From Polytrichum commune (lineage: Eukaryota; Streptophyta; Polytrichopsida; Polytrichales; Polytrichaceae): a stretch of 64,000 bases of DNA. A model generated the notes under the pieces. The model was given only the letters and a program-made list of their open reading frames with translations. It ran no database searches and was not told the DNA's origin. Below, piece after piece: positions 13,311-25,429 of this stretch (the first letter of the stretch is position 1; each line of letters starts with the position of its first letter). The translations under genes were made by a program, and so were the position numbers. The stretch spans positions 34,036,001-34,100,000 of the forward strand of contig OX485806.1 of the NCBI GenBank assembly GCA_950295325.1. Direction: 5' to 3'.

Positions 13311-14218
13311 TAGTATGTGGGTGTTATTTGGTTTGTTTGTCACCCGACCATCTTCTACCAATTAGATCTACACGATGACACTCGTGTTGTTGTTGCTTCA
13401 ACAAATATAGAAACGAAGCATTCAACGACAACTAGATTGAGAATCGAACCTTGCTTGATATAGTAGTTATGGTTATCGGAAGTGCATGTTGATTTAGTTT
13501 TTTTTTAGTATGGAATCCATAGATCTTCTCAGTTTTGTCCATTGTCAAGTGTGGAGGCAGTTAATTATACTTGAGGACGTAGTTAGTCCAATCTTGTTTA
13601 AACATGTGCCTTTATGCTTCTCGTTTTGTGATCCTCAACTAACCACATACAAATCAAATATAGGTGTTTGGTTTTCTTTATTAAGTAACCAAATAACCCC
13701 CATGTACTTGAAGAACTAAACAATTAAATCACGACTCATCATATGCTCAAGTAATTATTATTATTTTTTCAAAAACTTGGTTTTGCCTGTATTGACAACA
13801 CAAACGATATTCTCATGTGAAAATGCAAAGATTTTTTTTTTTAAATCATTTTTTTCATATTTCTAATTGATTGAACTATCATATTGCTTACTATTTCAAT
13901 ACTTGATTGGGATGTGAATTTGAGCATGTTGGCCCCACCCTGCTCAAGAATTCCCTTTGGTGCAGAATGAGGTTTCATACAAATTGTCGCATATATATAT
14001 ATATATCATATCTCTCCAATCCCGGGGTCTTTAAAGGTTAATCCGGATGGTTGTAAAACTGCAAGTTCATTATGTATTGCTTTGATTTGAAGGAGAACAA
14101 TAGTTACAAAGTAGTGATTTGGTGCTCATTCCGGTCAATAAATTGTGGCAACCCCCTCGAAGAAGCATATGAAAACCGGTTGTGGGAACTCAAAAGTTCA
14201 CATGCTAACATTATTTGG
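13311..14218. other. Intergenic, AT-rich
   Basis: No gene recognised. It holds homopolymer T and short AT dinucleotide runs near 13.83 and 13.99 kb. Confidence 0.35.
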
Positions 14219-14360
14219 ATCCATAACAATGTTATGTGGGACTGATAATATTCCACGGAATATTCTCAACATATTCCCCGCCATTCCAATCTAGATGAAT
14301 ATGGGGAATATTATGTGGAATCTTGTTAGTCCTACGTAACATTGTTATGGACTTGAATAA
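14219..14360. repeat. Imperfect inverted repeat of about 140 bp
   Basis: CCATAACAATGTTATGTGGG at the left pairs with the right arm (CCTACGTAACATTGTTATGG), and matching continues inward through ATATTCC-type blocks. The whole segment can fold into one long imperfect hairpin, as degenerate MITEs do. No duplication of flanking bases was established. Confidence 0.6.
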
Positions 14361-17300
14361 TGTTATGGTGTATGTATTCTAATATGTTATACGATTGTAT
14401 ATCGATGTTCATCCAATCATCTCGTTCATCTTTTCATCCAATTTTTTAAAAATACATGATTTTCATTATTGCCCTCATCGAATACATCAAATTTTGCAAG
14501 TGTTGGATCTTCTCAAACTTTGATGCAATGAAAAGGTTGATTTTTTTCTTTCCATAGTTTTGTTTATGAAACAACATAGATCAAAACAGTTGTATGTGAT
14601 AGTGGACTCAAATGCCCTCCACATCAAGGGTGGTATTAAAAGTTTGACTTCATTGGAATGCACCTTTTTGGGGGCAAATCATGCAATGAAGCGTTAAGCT
14701 CTTACCAAGCAAAGCCCTAAGGAATTAACTAGACCACGTTCTAGTTGACTCGGGGTAATTCTCCTCATGTGCCCAAGGGGGGATACACACGAACTTGGCC
14801 ACCAATTTCTCTTCGAGTGCCGGCACCACTAAACTAAGTGTACCTACTTTGAATTCGGAGACAATCCAAGCTTTTTGTGGCCTTCACCCACGTGACCTAG
14901 CTTCGTCCCAAATAAATCTTCATTCTAGTAAGCCAAACAACGGCTTGGCTTTGGAGGCTACATGACACCCGTACGTAAAGGCCGACAACCTTGATCCACA
15001 CGTCGCCACGTGGCGGCCCCTTGTTGGCCACACCCCATGGCACTTCGGTCTCACCCATCGTGGAGGGGATTGCCGGGCCATGGACGGAAGTTGGCTCTAA
15101 GCTAGACCTTGTTGTTTAGCACCGACCCATTCTAAGGTCCAAAGTTCAAAGACCACCACCGGGTGAGCTTATATTCAGGGTCTCGTATAGTAGTAGCCCC
15201 CCCCCCCCCCCCTTTCTCCCACCCATGATTTCCCATAGTTGCAAAAAGGACCCCGAATAAGTTAAAAATTCCCTGTGACGAATTCGGATAGGCTTGAGAG
15301 TGGTCCGAATTCACATGAATCTCGTACCCCGTCTCGGTGCCTCTTCATCCCCTTCATGTGACACCGGTGGTACTTCACTCAATAATAAACGTATGTGTGC
15401 CTTATGTGGTCATTTGTCTTATGTGACTAGATACCTAGTTTTGAGACGTTAACAAATAAGGTTTTAAGCACGATTTATGAAGCCGGTCATATTTCGATCT
15501 GTGCATGTGACTCACATATTCTGAGCACGTTCGTTTGTAACACTCAACGTCGATGGATGAATCGTCATGGAGAAATCTCGCAACAAACCACTATATTACA
15601 TGTTTATAATTCAACCGCTATACTTGGGGGCAGCGTGGATGACTGTTGCGCAAGCCAATAATTTTGTAGCGCCGCCTTTGTTGTGACTTGGAGCACACTT
15701 GGTTTCACTGGTGAATGTATACTGCTTCGGATCTTGCTTAACCCTTTGCAAAGAAGAAAAGAAAAATAACGCCCGTAGCCAGGTACCGGCATGACTGAGA
15801 ACCCTCTGCAATTCTTAGCGCCATGTTCGGGTTGCGGTATGGGAGAATTATGGTTTTGAGATGTAAGTAAAAGTTCTTCATGAAAATAAGACCGCTTTCA
15901 TCTATGGTGTTGCTTGAAATTACGAGGGTTCTCGTTTCTTGAACATCGGTCCAATGGAATCATACTACGTGCTACTCTTGTTTTGTAACTAGCTTTGGAC
16001 CACCTCCACCCATGCATATTATAAGTGTTCGTAGATAGAGAGTTTCAAAAATAACTCATGCGTGGTGGAATGTCGCAAAGGTTTTAAAACAACATGTGGC
16101 ACATGAGTCGACACCAAGTAGACACACATAAAATGTTGTTTTAAGCGTTTGTGAGCTTTGGAATGGGTCCCCCCTACATGACCACTTTACGAATGATGGA
16201 ATCTGCACTTAGATTGGAAATCCCATGACCATATGAAAGTCTCCAAATGCAAATTTCTCACCAACATTCCTTGCCATTCACATATGCTAGCATATTAATG
16301 GGTTTTCCAAATATGTTGATCTAACGGCTAGAGACGTTTGTGAAGTTGGAAGTGCCCACAACATGCACACATGATAGCTTATGAGTGTATTGTGCCACTC
16401 AAAGGTTGTCAAATTATCGTAGGTCAATAGCTGATCTGGCAAAATTTACTCCTAATTACTAATGTCAAATTATTGTGAAAATATAGGCATGTTTTGTCCA
16501 CTTCTTATTATGTACCTTCCACAAGGTTATGTAGATGTTTGTTGGTAACTCGTTGTAGGACATTTGGTAAGAAGGGGTTGACCTGTGCACAAAGTCGTCC
16601 TAGCTTACCCATAAACAAATATGGGTTAACATGAAATTGCAAGACTTTGCGGAATGTGGTCTAACATGACCTCAACACATTTTGGACCTCAATTGCACAT
16701 AGAAGATGAACTTATTTGGAATTAGGTCAAACTTAAGAAAGCTATGAAATCAAACAAAGTACCACCCCCATCAAAAAATTGCGTTTCTAAAGGATTTATG
16801 AAAAGATAAATTTCAGTTAGCTTTTCCAAGAAGTGTGGGAGGTTTGAAGAAGGAAATGTGATATGATCCAAATTTTGGAGCTCGATTGTGTAAAGAATGT
16901 TTATCTTGGCATTGTGCCAAACTAAGAAAAGTTTGACAATCAACAAAGCACCCCCTCTAGAAAGGAATTTGTGATTTGAGGTCTTTGAGCAAAAGACATG
17001 AACAAGTTCCAACAAACCTCAAGCATGTAGGCACTCTTTTGGTATTTTGTTCACATGTTGGTTTATGATGTACCAAAGCATGAGAGCTGATTGTGTCTAT
17101 TCATAGACGATTTAGAAAGAGATGTTAGGTTGAGTGCAAGGTGATACCAATTTAAGGCATGTATGGGAGAAGGTTTTATATGTTGTACATGATATTCCCA
17201 TCATAAAAAGAATGCCCTTTTTGTCAAGTTTCATTCAATTGCGATTTGATATACGTTTCTTATGAAGTATAAAAGTTGAAATAGTTTAGGTAAATTTTTA

Positions 17301-17719
17301 GACATTTTAAGGTGCATGTCATGTATACACAACATGAATCTCTTCTATAAAATCTTATTAACATTCACTTTGGGGAAGTGAAATTTAGGTTTGGGAATCT
17401 TTATTTCTAAAAAACATAAAGAAATTGTGATTCCATTGCATTCAACGCGTGAGAAACGTTCACGAGCTGCACACCAATAATCAACACCATGATGATTAAA
17501 ATTAAATTATAAAAATTAAATTAAAATAAATGAATTTTCAATTCATAAAAATTTCCCAAAGAAAGCCAAATATACGTTCCAATTTTTCCTACAAGAAGAA
17601 GTTGAACAAAATCATTTTATTTGCATGCCTATCCGCCCTTCCAAATTCTCATTTGAGTTAACACGTCCTCGTGAGACATTAGGGGTTTCAAAGGCTTCAA
17701 TCACAATTCCAAGGCAATG
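14361..17719. other. Intergenic, nothing recognised
   Basis: No gene or bounded mobile element could be supported. A poly-C run lies at about 15198-15212. The minus-strand frame near 15.6-15.8 kb is short and unrecognised. A 12-bp palindrome CGCCACGTGGCG lies near 15.0 kb. Confidence 0.35.
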
Positions 17720-17759
17720 AAAAGACCACTAGTCCGGTCCAAGATGACCTTAAACTACC

Positions 17760-18735
17760 TGTCGCAACCCTTGCTAGCCCCCCCCTTGACCATCTTGCCA
17801 ATTTTCAATTCTAGCAAAGGTTACGAGTGGCTAACCCTTCGCATACCGCCATGCTAATGGTTAGCTCCTCTAACCCCGGACCAATAGTTCATAGGAGGGA
17901 ACCAACCCTCCTACTTTGCTTTCGGAACTCACCCCTTAATCGGTAACCCATTTCCCCAATGTGGACTTCCATCCATGGAAGTCCACTCCTATGTTGATCA
18001 TCGCGTTGCCGGAGCAACACTACAACAACCCGAACCATACTAGGCAACTATGGCCTCACAATAGGCCAAAGCCCATGGAGGCCTTGCCATTCGGCCTCGG
18101 GTGGGTGAGGCCACACCACCTCACCCATATAAGCCTCTAGGACTTCACGCGGGGCCCCTACCCCACCGTCAACCAACCTCTTGTCTCTCTACCAAGAGTT
18201 GGGGCCAAGTGGACATTTTCCTTTAGCTGCTGGGCCTAGAACCCCCCAGCAGCTTCAGACCATCATAACTTCCTGGTATGATGTCTGATCATAACAACCA
18301 ACCACGCCATCCTCATCTACGCTTCACGTAGATGCCGATGGACTCCTCACTTGCTCCATTCGAGCAAGTCTTGAGGAAGTTATGCCTGTTTGAACCTTGG
18401 CAGTCCCGGGAATCCCTCCCAGGCACTGCTGTACCAGGGCGCTGTCCCGGGACAGCGCCCCACTCAAATGGCCATAACTCCTAGCTCACACCTCCGATTG
18501 AGGTGATCTTGAGCATTCTAGAATCACCACGCCATGAGCTACGCATAGCTCATGGCCTTACCCTCATGCCTCCTAGTCTCCGTGGGTGGGAGGCGTTCCC
18601 AACGCCCGGGGCCCTCACCCACACTAGGATCACTTGGGCCCTCTCACCAATGGCGCCACAAGTCCCGGGTGTCACTCCGGGGTCCCCCTTGTGCCCATGG
18701 TGTTTCGGGCACTCCTCATGGAGAGGTGCGCGACA
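17760..18735 (-). repeat. 3' LTR of outer element
   Basis: Read on the plus strand it runs from TGTCGCAACC to GCGCGACA. It is GC-rich compared with flanking DNA and contains several perfect palindromes, including the 22-base GGCGCTGTCCCGGGACAGCGCC near 18437-18460, the stem CCATGAGCTA/TAGCTCATGG near 18533-18556, and CATCTACG/CGTAGATG near 18313-18334. Confidence 0.95.
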
Positions 18736-19445
18736 CTCACCCCCACCAAACGGAGTCGATGCCCTCATCGACTATACTCGTAGTCGGCACACCAATTCTC
18801 AAGTTGCCATCCTCTATGGTGCGGCATTGTGTTTACCTTAGGGCGCGACCCCCACAATGCATCTTCAAATTTGGCATAGTCCCAAAGGTGTCGTTACTAG
18901 GTGGTCCGTTAGCGACCTTGGAACTCCTCCAAGGACCTAACCTACAATAGACCCACCTACTTTGAGACTCACTTGGGTTGCCCCTCCTTTGGGGCCTCCC
19001 CCGTTAGGCTCCACTAGCCTAACATGACACATCTAGGCGAGACCTCAACGCTTCCACTAAGTTGTCTCGGTTGCAACTCCGAGATGGCTTTCCATTGTTA
19101 AGCCACGCCTCGATCGCACGGGGGTGATGCCAAGTCCCGCCCGACTCGGTTCCCACTTTGCTCTTTCGAGACATGGGTTCATGACTCCCATGCGCCAACT
19201 CTCGTTAGCTCGCGGGTAGCACTTTTATGAGCATGCGCCATCACCTTGTCCCCGCCCGGACAAGCCCACAACTAAGAAGTTTCTTGGTTTTATCCAAGGC
19301 CCCTCCAAGTCATGGCCCCAATTACTCGGCTTACCCAACCTAGTTTGGCATGTCTATTCCCCCTCTTCCATTAACCAAGCACAAGTACAAGACTAGGACC
19401 TCATCTCATACTTTTCTCTTTGCACCACTAAAGTTTGGACTTTAT

Positions 19446-20417
19446 TGTCGCGCACCTCTCCATGAGGAGTGCCCGAAACACCATGGGCACAAGGGGGACC
19501 CCGGAGTGACACCCGGGACTTGTGGCGCCGTTGGTGAGAGGGCCCAAGTGATCCTAGTGTGGGTGAGGGCCCCGGGCGTTGGGAACGCCTCCCACCCACG
19601 GAGACTAGGAGGCACAAGGGTAAGGCCATGAGCTATGCGTAGCTCATGGCGTGGTGATTCTAGAATGCTCAAGAACACCTCAATCGGAGGTGTGAGCTAG
19701 GAGTTATGGCCATTTGAGTGGGGCGCTGTCCCGGGACAGCGCCCTGGTACAGCAGTGCCTGGGAGTGATTCCCGGGACTGCCAAGGTTCAAAGAGGCATA
19801 ACGTCCTCATAACTTGCCCGAATGGGGTAAGTGAGGAGTCCATCGGCATCTACGTGAAGCGTAGATGAAGATGAAGTGGTCAAGTGTTAGCATCAGACAT
19901 CATACAAGGAAGTTATGATGGTCTGAAGCTGTGGGGGCTTCTAGGCCCAGCGGCTAAGGGAAAATGTCCACTTGGCCCCAACTCTTGGTAGGGAGACAAG
20001 AGGTTGGTTGACGGTGGGGTAGGGGCCCCGCGTGAAGTCCTAGAGGCTTATATGGGTGAGGTGGTGTGGCCTCACCCACCCGAGGCCGAACGGCAAGGCC
20101 TCCATGGGCATTGGCCCATTGTGAGGCCATAGTTGCCTAGTATGGTTCGGGTTGTTGTAGTGTTGCTCCGGCAATGCGATGATCAACATGGGATTGGACT
20201 TCCATGGATGGAAGTCCACATCTAGGAATGGGTTACCGATTAAGGGGTGAGTCCCGAAAGCAAAGTAGGAGGGTTGGTTCCCTCCTATGAACTATAAGGT
20301 CCGGGGTAGGAGGAGCTAATCATTAGCATGGCGGAATGCGAATGGTTAGCGCTCGTAACCTTTGCTAGAATTGAAAATTGGCAAGATTGTCAAGGGGGGC
20401 TAGCAAGGGTTGCGACA
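19446..20417 (+). repeat. 5' LTR of inner element
   Basis: Begins TGTCGCGCAC and ends GGTTGCGACA. It carries the same palindromes as the outer LTRs (CCCGGG-centred at about 19724-19746, TAGCTCATGG-type at about 19626-19650). TTATAT at 20048-20053 is a candidate TATA element. Confidence 0.96.
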
Positions 20418-20419
20418 CT

Positions 20420-20431
20420 TGGTATCAGAGC
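20420..20431 (+). other. Primer-binding site of inner element (initiator tRNA-Met type)
   Basis: TGGTATCAGAGC begins two bases after the 5' LTR. Confidence 0.9.
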
Positions 20432-21056
20432 AGGGTTCCAATATTTGAGCTAGCACTTTGAGGTAGACATGGCTATCAAAAATGCGGGTTATGATGGTGA
20501 GCCCGGGGTTTCCAAAAGGTGTGAGGCTCAAATTGGAACAAGGGTCATGTGCAAGTGAATTTTGACCATACCATTGATTCTAATGACAATGGTGGGCATG
20601 AGGGTGGATTCGGTAAGGAAAATGGAGGAGTGCTTTGAAAGGGTTCCCGCAAACCTCGAAAAGTAATCGGGGGCTAGAATACCGAATGCGTCCGAAAGCT
20701 TGGACGGTGGTAATGTTGGATTGAAATTCCAATCCAAATTGCTTAGAATGTGGTGAAGTTGGAATGGGTGCAAATGCGGCACTCAAGGCTTTTAGGCCTA
20801 TGCCTGCGATTTAACCACCATAATGAATGGCACAACTAAGATTGACTAGTTGGCTAAGAAACACATTGTTTTAGATGGGGTTTCAAAAGCGGGTGGTGAA
20901 TACCATGTTCAACTCCCCAAAGCTTCTTGAGGACGTATCGGGAATCTTTAAGATTTGAAGAACATTGAAGCCGATGGTCCCGAAAAGAAGTTGGGCGGGG
21001 CATCACCACAAAGTGGGTTTTAGCCGATATTGGTCCCAAATAAATGGGCGAAAGTA
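20432..21056 (+). pseudogene. Gag-leader remnant of inner element
   Basis: An ATG at about 20469 opens MAIKNAGYDGEPGVSKRCEA, but stops follow within 40 codons. The later GMRVDSVRKMEECFERVPANL lies in the same region, again followed by stops. No Gag core domain was recognised. Confidence 0.5.
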
Positions 21057-21350
21057 GTTTGGCCCATTATACCAAGGCAAAACATACTCGTGCCGCGGAC
21101 GGAATGTTGGGAGGTGGGTTGATCCTACCAAGGCAATTCATGTTCGTGCCGCGGACAAAGTGTGAAAGGTGGCTTTGTGCTACCAAGGCAAATCATGTTT
21201 GTTCCGCGGACAAACTATTAGAAATTGGTTTTGTGGCACCGTACCAAACCAATTTGTCCCGCGGACGGAATGTTTAGAGTTGGGTTTGCGGACCAAGCCA
21301 AGCCAAGTTGCCGAGGACGGAATGTTGGATGATGGCTTTGTTGCCAAGGC
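21057..21350 (+). repeat. About five 55-bp tandem repeats in inner element
   Basis: Units start ACCAAGGCAA...TGTTCGTGCCGCGGAC near 21070, 21126, 21181, 21242 and 21291 and have diverged from each other. The same block is present in the outer copy. Translations give degenerate repeats of the type PRQFMFVPRT, so they may once have been a protein repeat. Confidence 0.75.
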
Positions 21351-21599
21351 TAGTAGCCTTAAGCCGAGGCCAAGTCTCATGGATTGACAAAGAGTCAACA
21401 TACTCCTTGATGAGCTGAAGCTCATAAGGTGTTGGGGCTTGCCGACGCGTATAATGGGCAAGCTCATTAATGTGCGGTCTCTAAGGGTGAACCCCATGAA
21501 ATAAGGTAATGACGATGTCTTTGACGTTATAATGTGGGACATTGGAATTTGTGGACATTTTACACTATGTAAAATGGATGAGGTGCCCTCACTTTGGAG

Positions 21600-22110
21600 G
21601 ACACCTTCTTTGAAACTCACATGAAAGATGTGAGGCGCAAGCCGGTGAGCTTGCGGTGCATTTGTGATGTGCCATGATGGCAAAGAATTGAACTACAAAT
21701 TGACAAGGACTCCTATGGTAGGAGGACCCAAGTTGAATTTGGTCTTAATGGGCCAAATGAAAAATAAAAAAAACATAATGGTCGTGGTTCAATTGGAACA
21801 ACTCCAAGGAACTCATGGGGAGGCTAGGAAAGATGGGCCTCCCCAAACCATACTTGTGGGATGTTGGTGAGATACAAGGATGTATTCACCAATGTGTTGC
21901 TCAAAATGTTACCGCCAAGGAGTGGATTACAACTTTGCTCAAGAAGAAATTGAGTTCTTGAGGCATGTGGTGACAAAGGAAGTTGGTGGACAAACATGAA
22001 GAATTTCAAGGCAATCCAAGAGGAGAATTGGCCCTTGATTCAAAAAAGGCTTAGGTCATTGGTTGGCCTAGCCAACTACTACCACCACTTCATTCTAGAT
22101 TTGTTTTAAG
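21600..22110 (+). pseudogene. Pol fragment with RT core deleted (inner element)
   Basis: Encodes YKLTRTPMVGGPKLNLVLM, then RYKDVFTNV and LPPRSG. It jumps directly to AQEEIEFLRHVVTKE and then to RLRSLVGLANYYHHFI, the end of the RT thumb region. The part of RT with the palm and YxDD is missing at the same place as in the outer copy. Several frame changes occur. Confidence 0.8.
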
Positions 22111-22140
22111 GTTGCTAGTACCTTACTCGACTTATTGAGG

Positions 22141-22815
22141 AAATGGCTATCCCAAGAGTGGGATGAGCCTTGTCACCAAGCCTTTGGGAAGCTCAAGAGC
22201 AAGTTCCCTTCACAAGATGTGGTTAAGTTTCCGGGTTTTCATAAGCATTTTGAGGTGCACATGGAGACGAAGGACTTTATCATTGGCGCATAATGATGCA
22301 AGATGGATGACCATTGCTTATGAGAGCATTAGGCTCCATGGTTGTCGAACCTTGTCCGGCTTGTGCAAGAAATGGCTATCCCAAGAGTGGGATGAGCCAT
22401 GCCACAAAGCCTTTGGGAAGCTTGAGAGCAAGTTCTCTTCGCCGCCCGTGCTCAAGTTTGCAGAATTTGACAAACCTTTTGAGGTGCATACGGGGGCGAG
22501 TGACTTTGCCATTGGTGGATGTTGATCCAAGATGGATGCCCATTGCATATGGGAGCATTAAGCTTAAAGGTTGTCAAACCTTGTCCGACTTGTGAAAAAA
22601 ATGGCTATCTCAAGAGTGGGATGAGCCTTGCCCCAAAGTCTTTGGGGAGCTTAATACAAAGTTGTCTTTGCCACCCGTGCTCAAGTTCGCGGAGCTTGAC
22701 AAACCTTTTGAGGTGCATACGGGGGTGAATGACTTTGCCAATGGCGGATTGTTGATGTAAGATGAATGGCCATTGCATATGGGAGCATGAAGCTTGATGG
22801 TTGTCAAAGAAGACA
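22141..22815 (+). repeat. Three tandem 229-bp repeats across the RT-RNase H connection (inner element)
   Basis: AAATGGCTATC recurs at 22141, 22370 and 22599, spaced 229 bp. Each unit encodes KWLSQEWDEP, an AFGKL block, SSPPVLKFAEFDKPFEVHTG and DFAIGG, a connection/RNase H start motif. The outer element has four units. Confidence 0.9.
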
Positions 22816-23130
22816 CCCAACTCATGACAAGGAACTTCTTTGCCGTAGTGCATTGCTTCAAGATGTGGCGACACTATTTGGGGTTGCACAAACCAAAGGT
22901 CTACATGGATAATGTGTCCTAAAAGAATTTTGACATTCAAGCGCAAGTGAGCGCCAAGTCATTGCGGTGGCATGATAGTTTGGCGCTTATAAAGGTGGAT
23001 TTGATCCACAAACCGGACCGTGGAAATGTGGTGCCGGATGCGCTAAGTAGACGGGAAGATTTCCAAGCAATGAGAACCATCCAAACCTTGTGGCTAATGT
23101 GTGCCGGCGAAGGAAACTTGTGATGCAAGA
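22815..23130 (+). pseudogene. RNase H remnant of inner element
   Basis: Contains THDKELLCRSALL and then SLRWHDSLALIKVDLIHKP followed by VVPDALSRRED, the end of the chromovirus RNase H region. The pieces lie in different frames. Confidence 0.75.
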
Positions 23131-23196
23131 TACGGGAGGGGGTAAATTAACTACCCCGAGGCACAAAAGCTTTTAGGTGAGCTTCGCAAGAGCAAG

Positions 23197-24185
23197 GTGC
23201 TCAAAGAGGTTAAGTTGGTGGACGGATTGTTCAAGTGTAAGCAAAGTCGGGTGTATGTGCCTCAAGGCAAGTTGAGGCTATCGGTTTTGAAGGAAGAATG
23301 GGATAGTCCTATTGCCGGCCATAGAGGAGAAAGAAACAACCACCATAGAATGGTGTCATGGAGTTACCATTGGCGGTGCATAAAAGGAAGATATAGCCCA
23401 CTTTGTGAAGGCTTGAATTAAAGTGCCAAGTGAACCGAGCCTCTTATCAAAAGCAAGGCAATTTCTTGCAACCGTTGCCTATCCCGTCGGCACCATGGCA
23501 TAGTATGTGCATGGACTTGATCACAAGTTTGCCGGAGTCACATGGGTATGATGCCATCTTGTTGATGGTAGAGCGGTTTGCCAAGTTGGCACACATGGTG
23601 CCGATTGTGGGAACCGCCACCGCGTTGGAGACCGCATAGCCTTTTCTCAAAGGATGGTTGAGGCACCACGGGTTGCCAAGAGTGATTGTGAGGGATCAAG
23701 ATCCAAAGTTCACAAGTGCATTTTCAATGCATTTCTCTAAGGAGGTCCGAATGAAACTAAGATTTAGCACGGCCTTGCATTCCCAAATGGATGGGAAAGC
23801 GGAGCATGTGAATGGAGTCTTGAAGCAATACTTGAGGAACTTGGTGGGGGCGGACCAAGGAGATTGGGCGGACTATGTGGGTCGAGCGGAGTGTAATTGC
23901 AATGTAGCCACGCACTTGGCTACCAAGGGGTGGTCTTTGGTGGTGGCTTATGGAGTGGATGCGCTCCACCCTATTAACCTAGCTCTCGAGGGGGCACATT
24001 CAACACTAGAGTTCAACCAAGATGGTGAGGACTTGGCCAAGGATGGTAAACAAGTCTTGGAGATGACCAAGTTGTTGGTGGAGAAAGCCCGAAGGTGCTA
24101 CGAAGTGCAAGTCAATGCCGGAAGACGTGAAGTGGAGAATGAGGTGGGCCAAAAGGTGTTGTTGAATGTGAACAACTTCACTTAA
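23197..24185 (+). pseudogene. Integrase remnant of inner element
   Basis: Zinc-binding region at 23197-23421 (AGHRGERNNHHRM). The core begins at 23430 with WHSMCMDLITSLPES (first Asp), is cut by TAG at 23637-23639 after ETA, and continues at 23658 with RDQDPKFTSAFSMHFS (second Asp) and KAEHVNGVLKQYL (Glu). The frame ends at TAA 24183-24185 after NNFT, where intact elements read on as L-P-E-G-L. The outer copy has stops at the same codons. Confidence 0.85.
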
Positions 24186-24399
24186 TCGGAAGGCCTCACT
24201 CCAAAGTTCATGTCCAAAATTTGAGCTCCGTTTTCCATTGTGGAACAAGTGTTCAAGGACATGTATAAGTTGGAATTACCGCCCGAGATCAAAGTGCATC
24301 CAACATTTCAGGTCTCATTTCTAAAGCCATTTAAGGACGACACCTTGTGGCCCGATCACAAGCAAGTGATTAGGCCACCTCCCGACCTTGTGAACGGCA

Positions 24400-24620
24400 T
24401 TTTGAATATGAGGTAGGAGGGCATCCTCAAGTGTAGGAAGCCCAACTGAAAAGGAAAGAAATTGTACAAAGGAGTACTTGGTGAAATGGTGAGGATACCA
24501 TGAGAAAGAAGCCGTTTGGGTAGCGGCAAGAGACATGATGAACGCCAAGGAATTGGTAAAGCACTTTGAAGAAACTAAGGCTAAGGATTCCAATAAAATG
24601 AAGCGTAGGCATTGATGAGG
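24400..24620 (+). pseudogene. Chromodomain remnant of inner element
   Basis: Reads EYLVKW, TGA stop (24490-24492), GYHEKEAVWVAARDMMNAKE and ends KHFEETKAKDS. This is a typical chromovirus chromodomain at the integrase C-terminus, broken by the nonsense codon shared with the outer copy. Confidence 0.8.
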
Positions 24621-25429
24621 ACATCAATCTCCTTTAGTGGGGGAGAGACGCTAGTAGCACACTTAGCTTCGAGGCTAATTGCTCCACAACATGAACTTGT
24701 TCTTTGGCTTGAGGGAATAAAGTCCAAACTTTAGTGGTGCAAAGAGGAAAGTATGAGATGAGGTCCTAGTCTTGTACTTATGCTTGGTTAATGGAAGAGG
24801 GGGAATAGACATGCCAAACTAGGTTGGGTAAGCCGAGTAATTGGGGGCCATGGCTTGGAGGGGCCTTGGATAAAACCAAGAAACTTCTTAGTTGTGGGCT
24901 TGTCCGGGCGGGGACAAGGTGATGGCACGTGCTCATAAAAGTGCAACCCGCGAGCTAACGAGAGTTGGCGCATGGGAGTCATGAACCCATGTCTCGAAAG
25001 AGCAAAGTGGGAACCGAGTCGGGCGGGACTTGGCATCACTCCCGTGCGATCGAGGCGTGGCTTAACAATGGAAAGCCATCTCGGAGTTGCAACCGAGACA
25101 ACTTAGTGGAAGCGTTGAGGTCTCGCCTAGATGTGTCATGTTAGGCTAGTGGAGCCTAACGGGGGAGGCCCCAAAGGAGGGGCAACCCAAGTGAGTCCCA
25201 AAGTAGGTGGGTCTAGTATAGGTTAGGTCCTTGGATGAGAGATCCAAGGTCGCTAACGGACCACCTAGGAACGACACCTTTGGGACTATGCCAAACTTGA
25301 AGATGCATTGTGGGGGTCGCGCCCTAAGGTAAACACAATGCCGCACCATAGAGGATGGCAACTTGAGAATTGGTGTGCCGACTACGAGTATAGTCGATGA
25401 GGGCATCGACTCCGTTTGGTGGGGGTGAG
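24621..25429 (+). other. 3' untranslated part of inner element with purine tract
   Basis: About 800 bp between the chromodomain and the 3' LTR with no coding motif. It is the same sequence, in reverse, as 18736-19445 plus the start of 26402 onward in the outer copy. Confidence 0.8.

Noticed and set aside
13089-13378. Open frames on both strands across the TG/TATG run
   Set aside because: A simple repeat without stop codons in several frames; translations are only Cys/Val/Met or His/Thr repeats.
15132-15314. Small minus-strand protein with a Gly run
   Set aside because: The Gly run is the poly-C/G homopolymer at 15.2 kb, and no other coding sign is present.
18503-18950. Open frames of 112 and 132 codons in the LTRs, repeated at 19.4, 25.2, 31.8 and 36.8 kb
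   Set aside because: They occur in two frames and both strands of the same GC-rich LTR, include the palindromes, and change length with each copy. They reflect base composition of the LTR, not a gene.
23658-24185. Functional integrase gene
   Set aside because: The frame lacks the zinc-binding and first-Asp part, which lie upstream beyond a stop, and ends early at NNFT. It is a fragment of a broken Pol.
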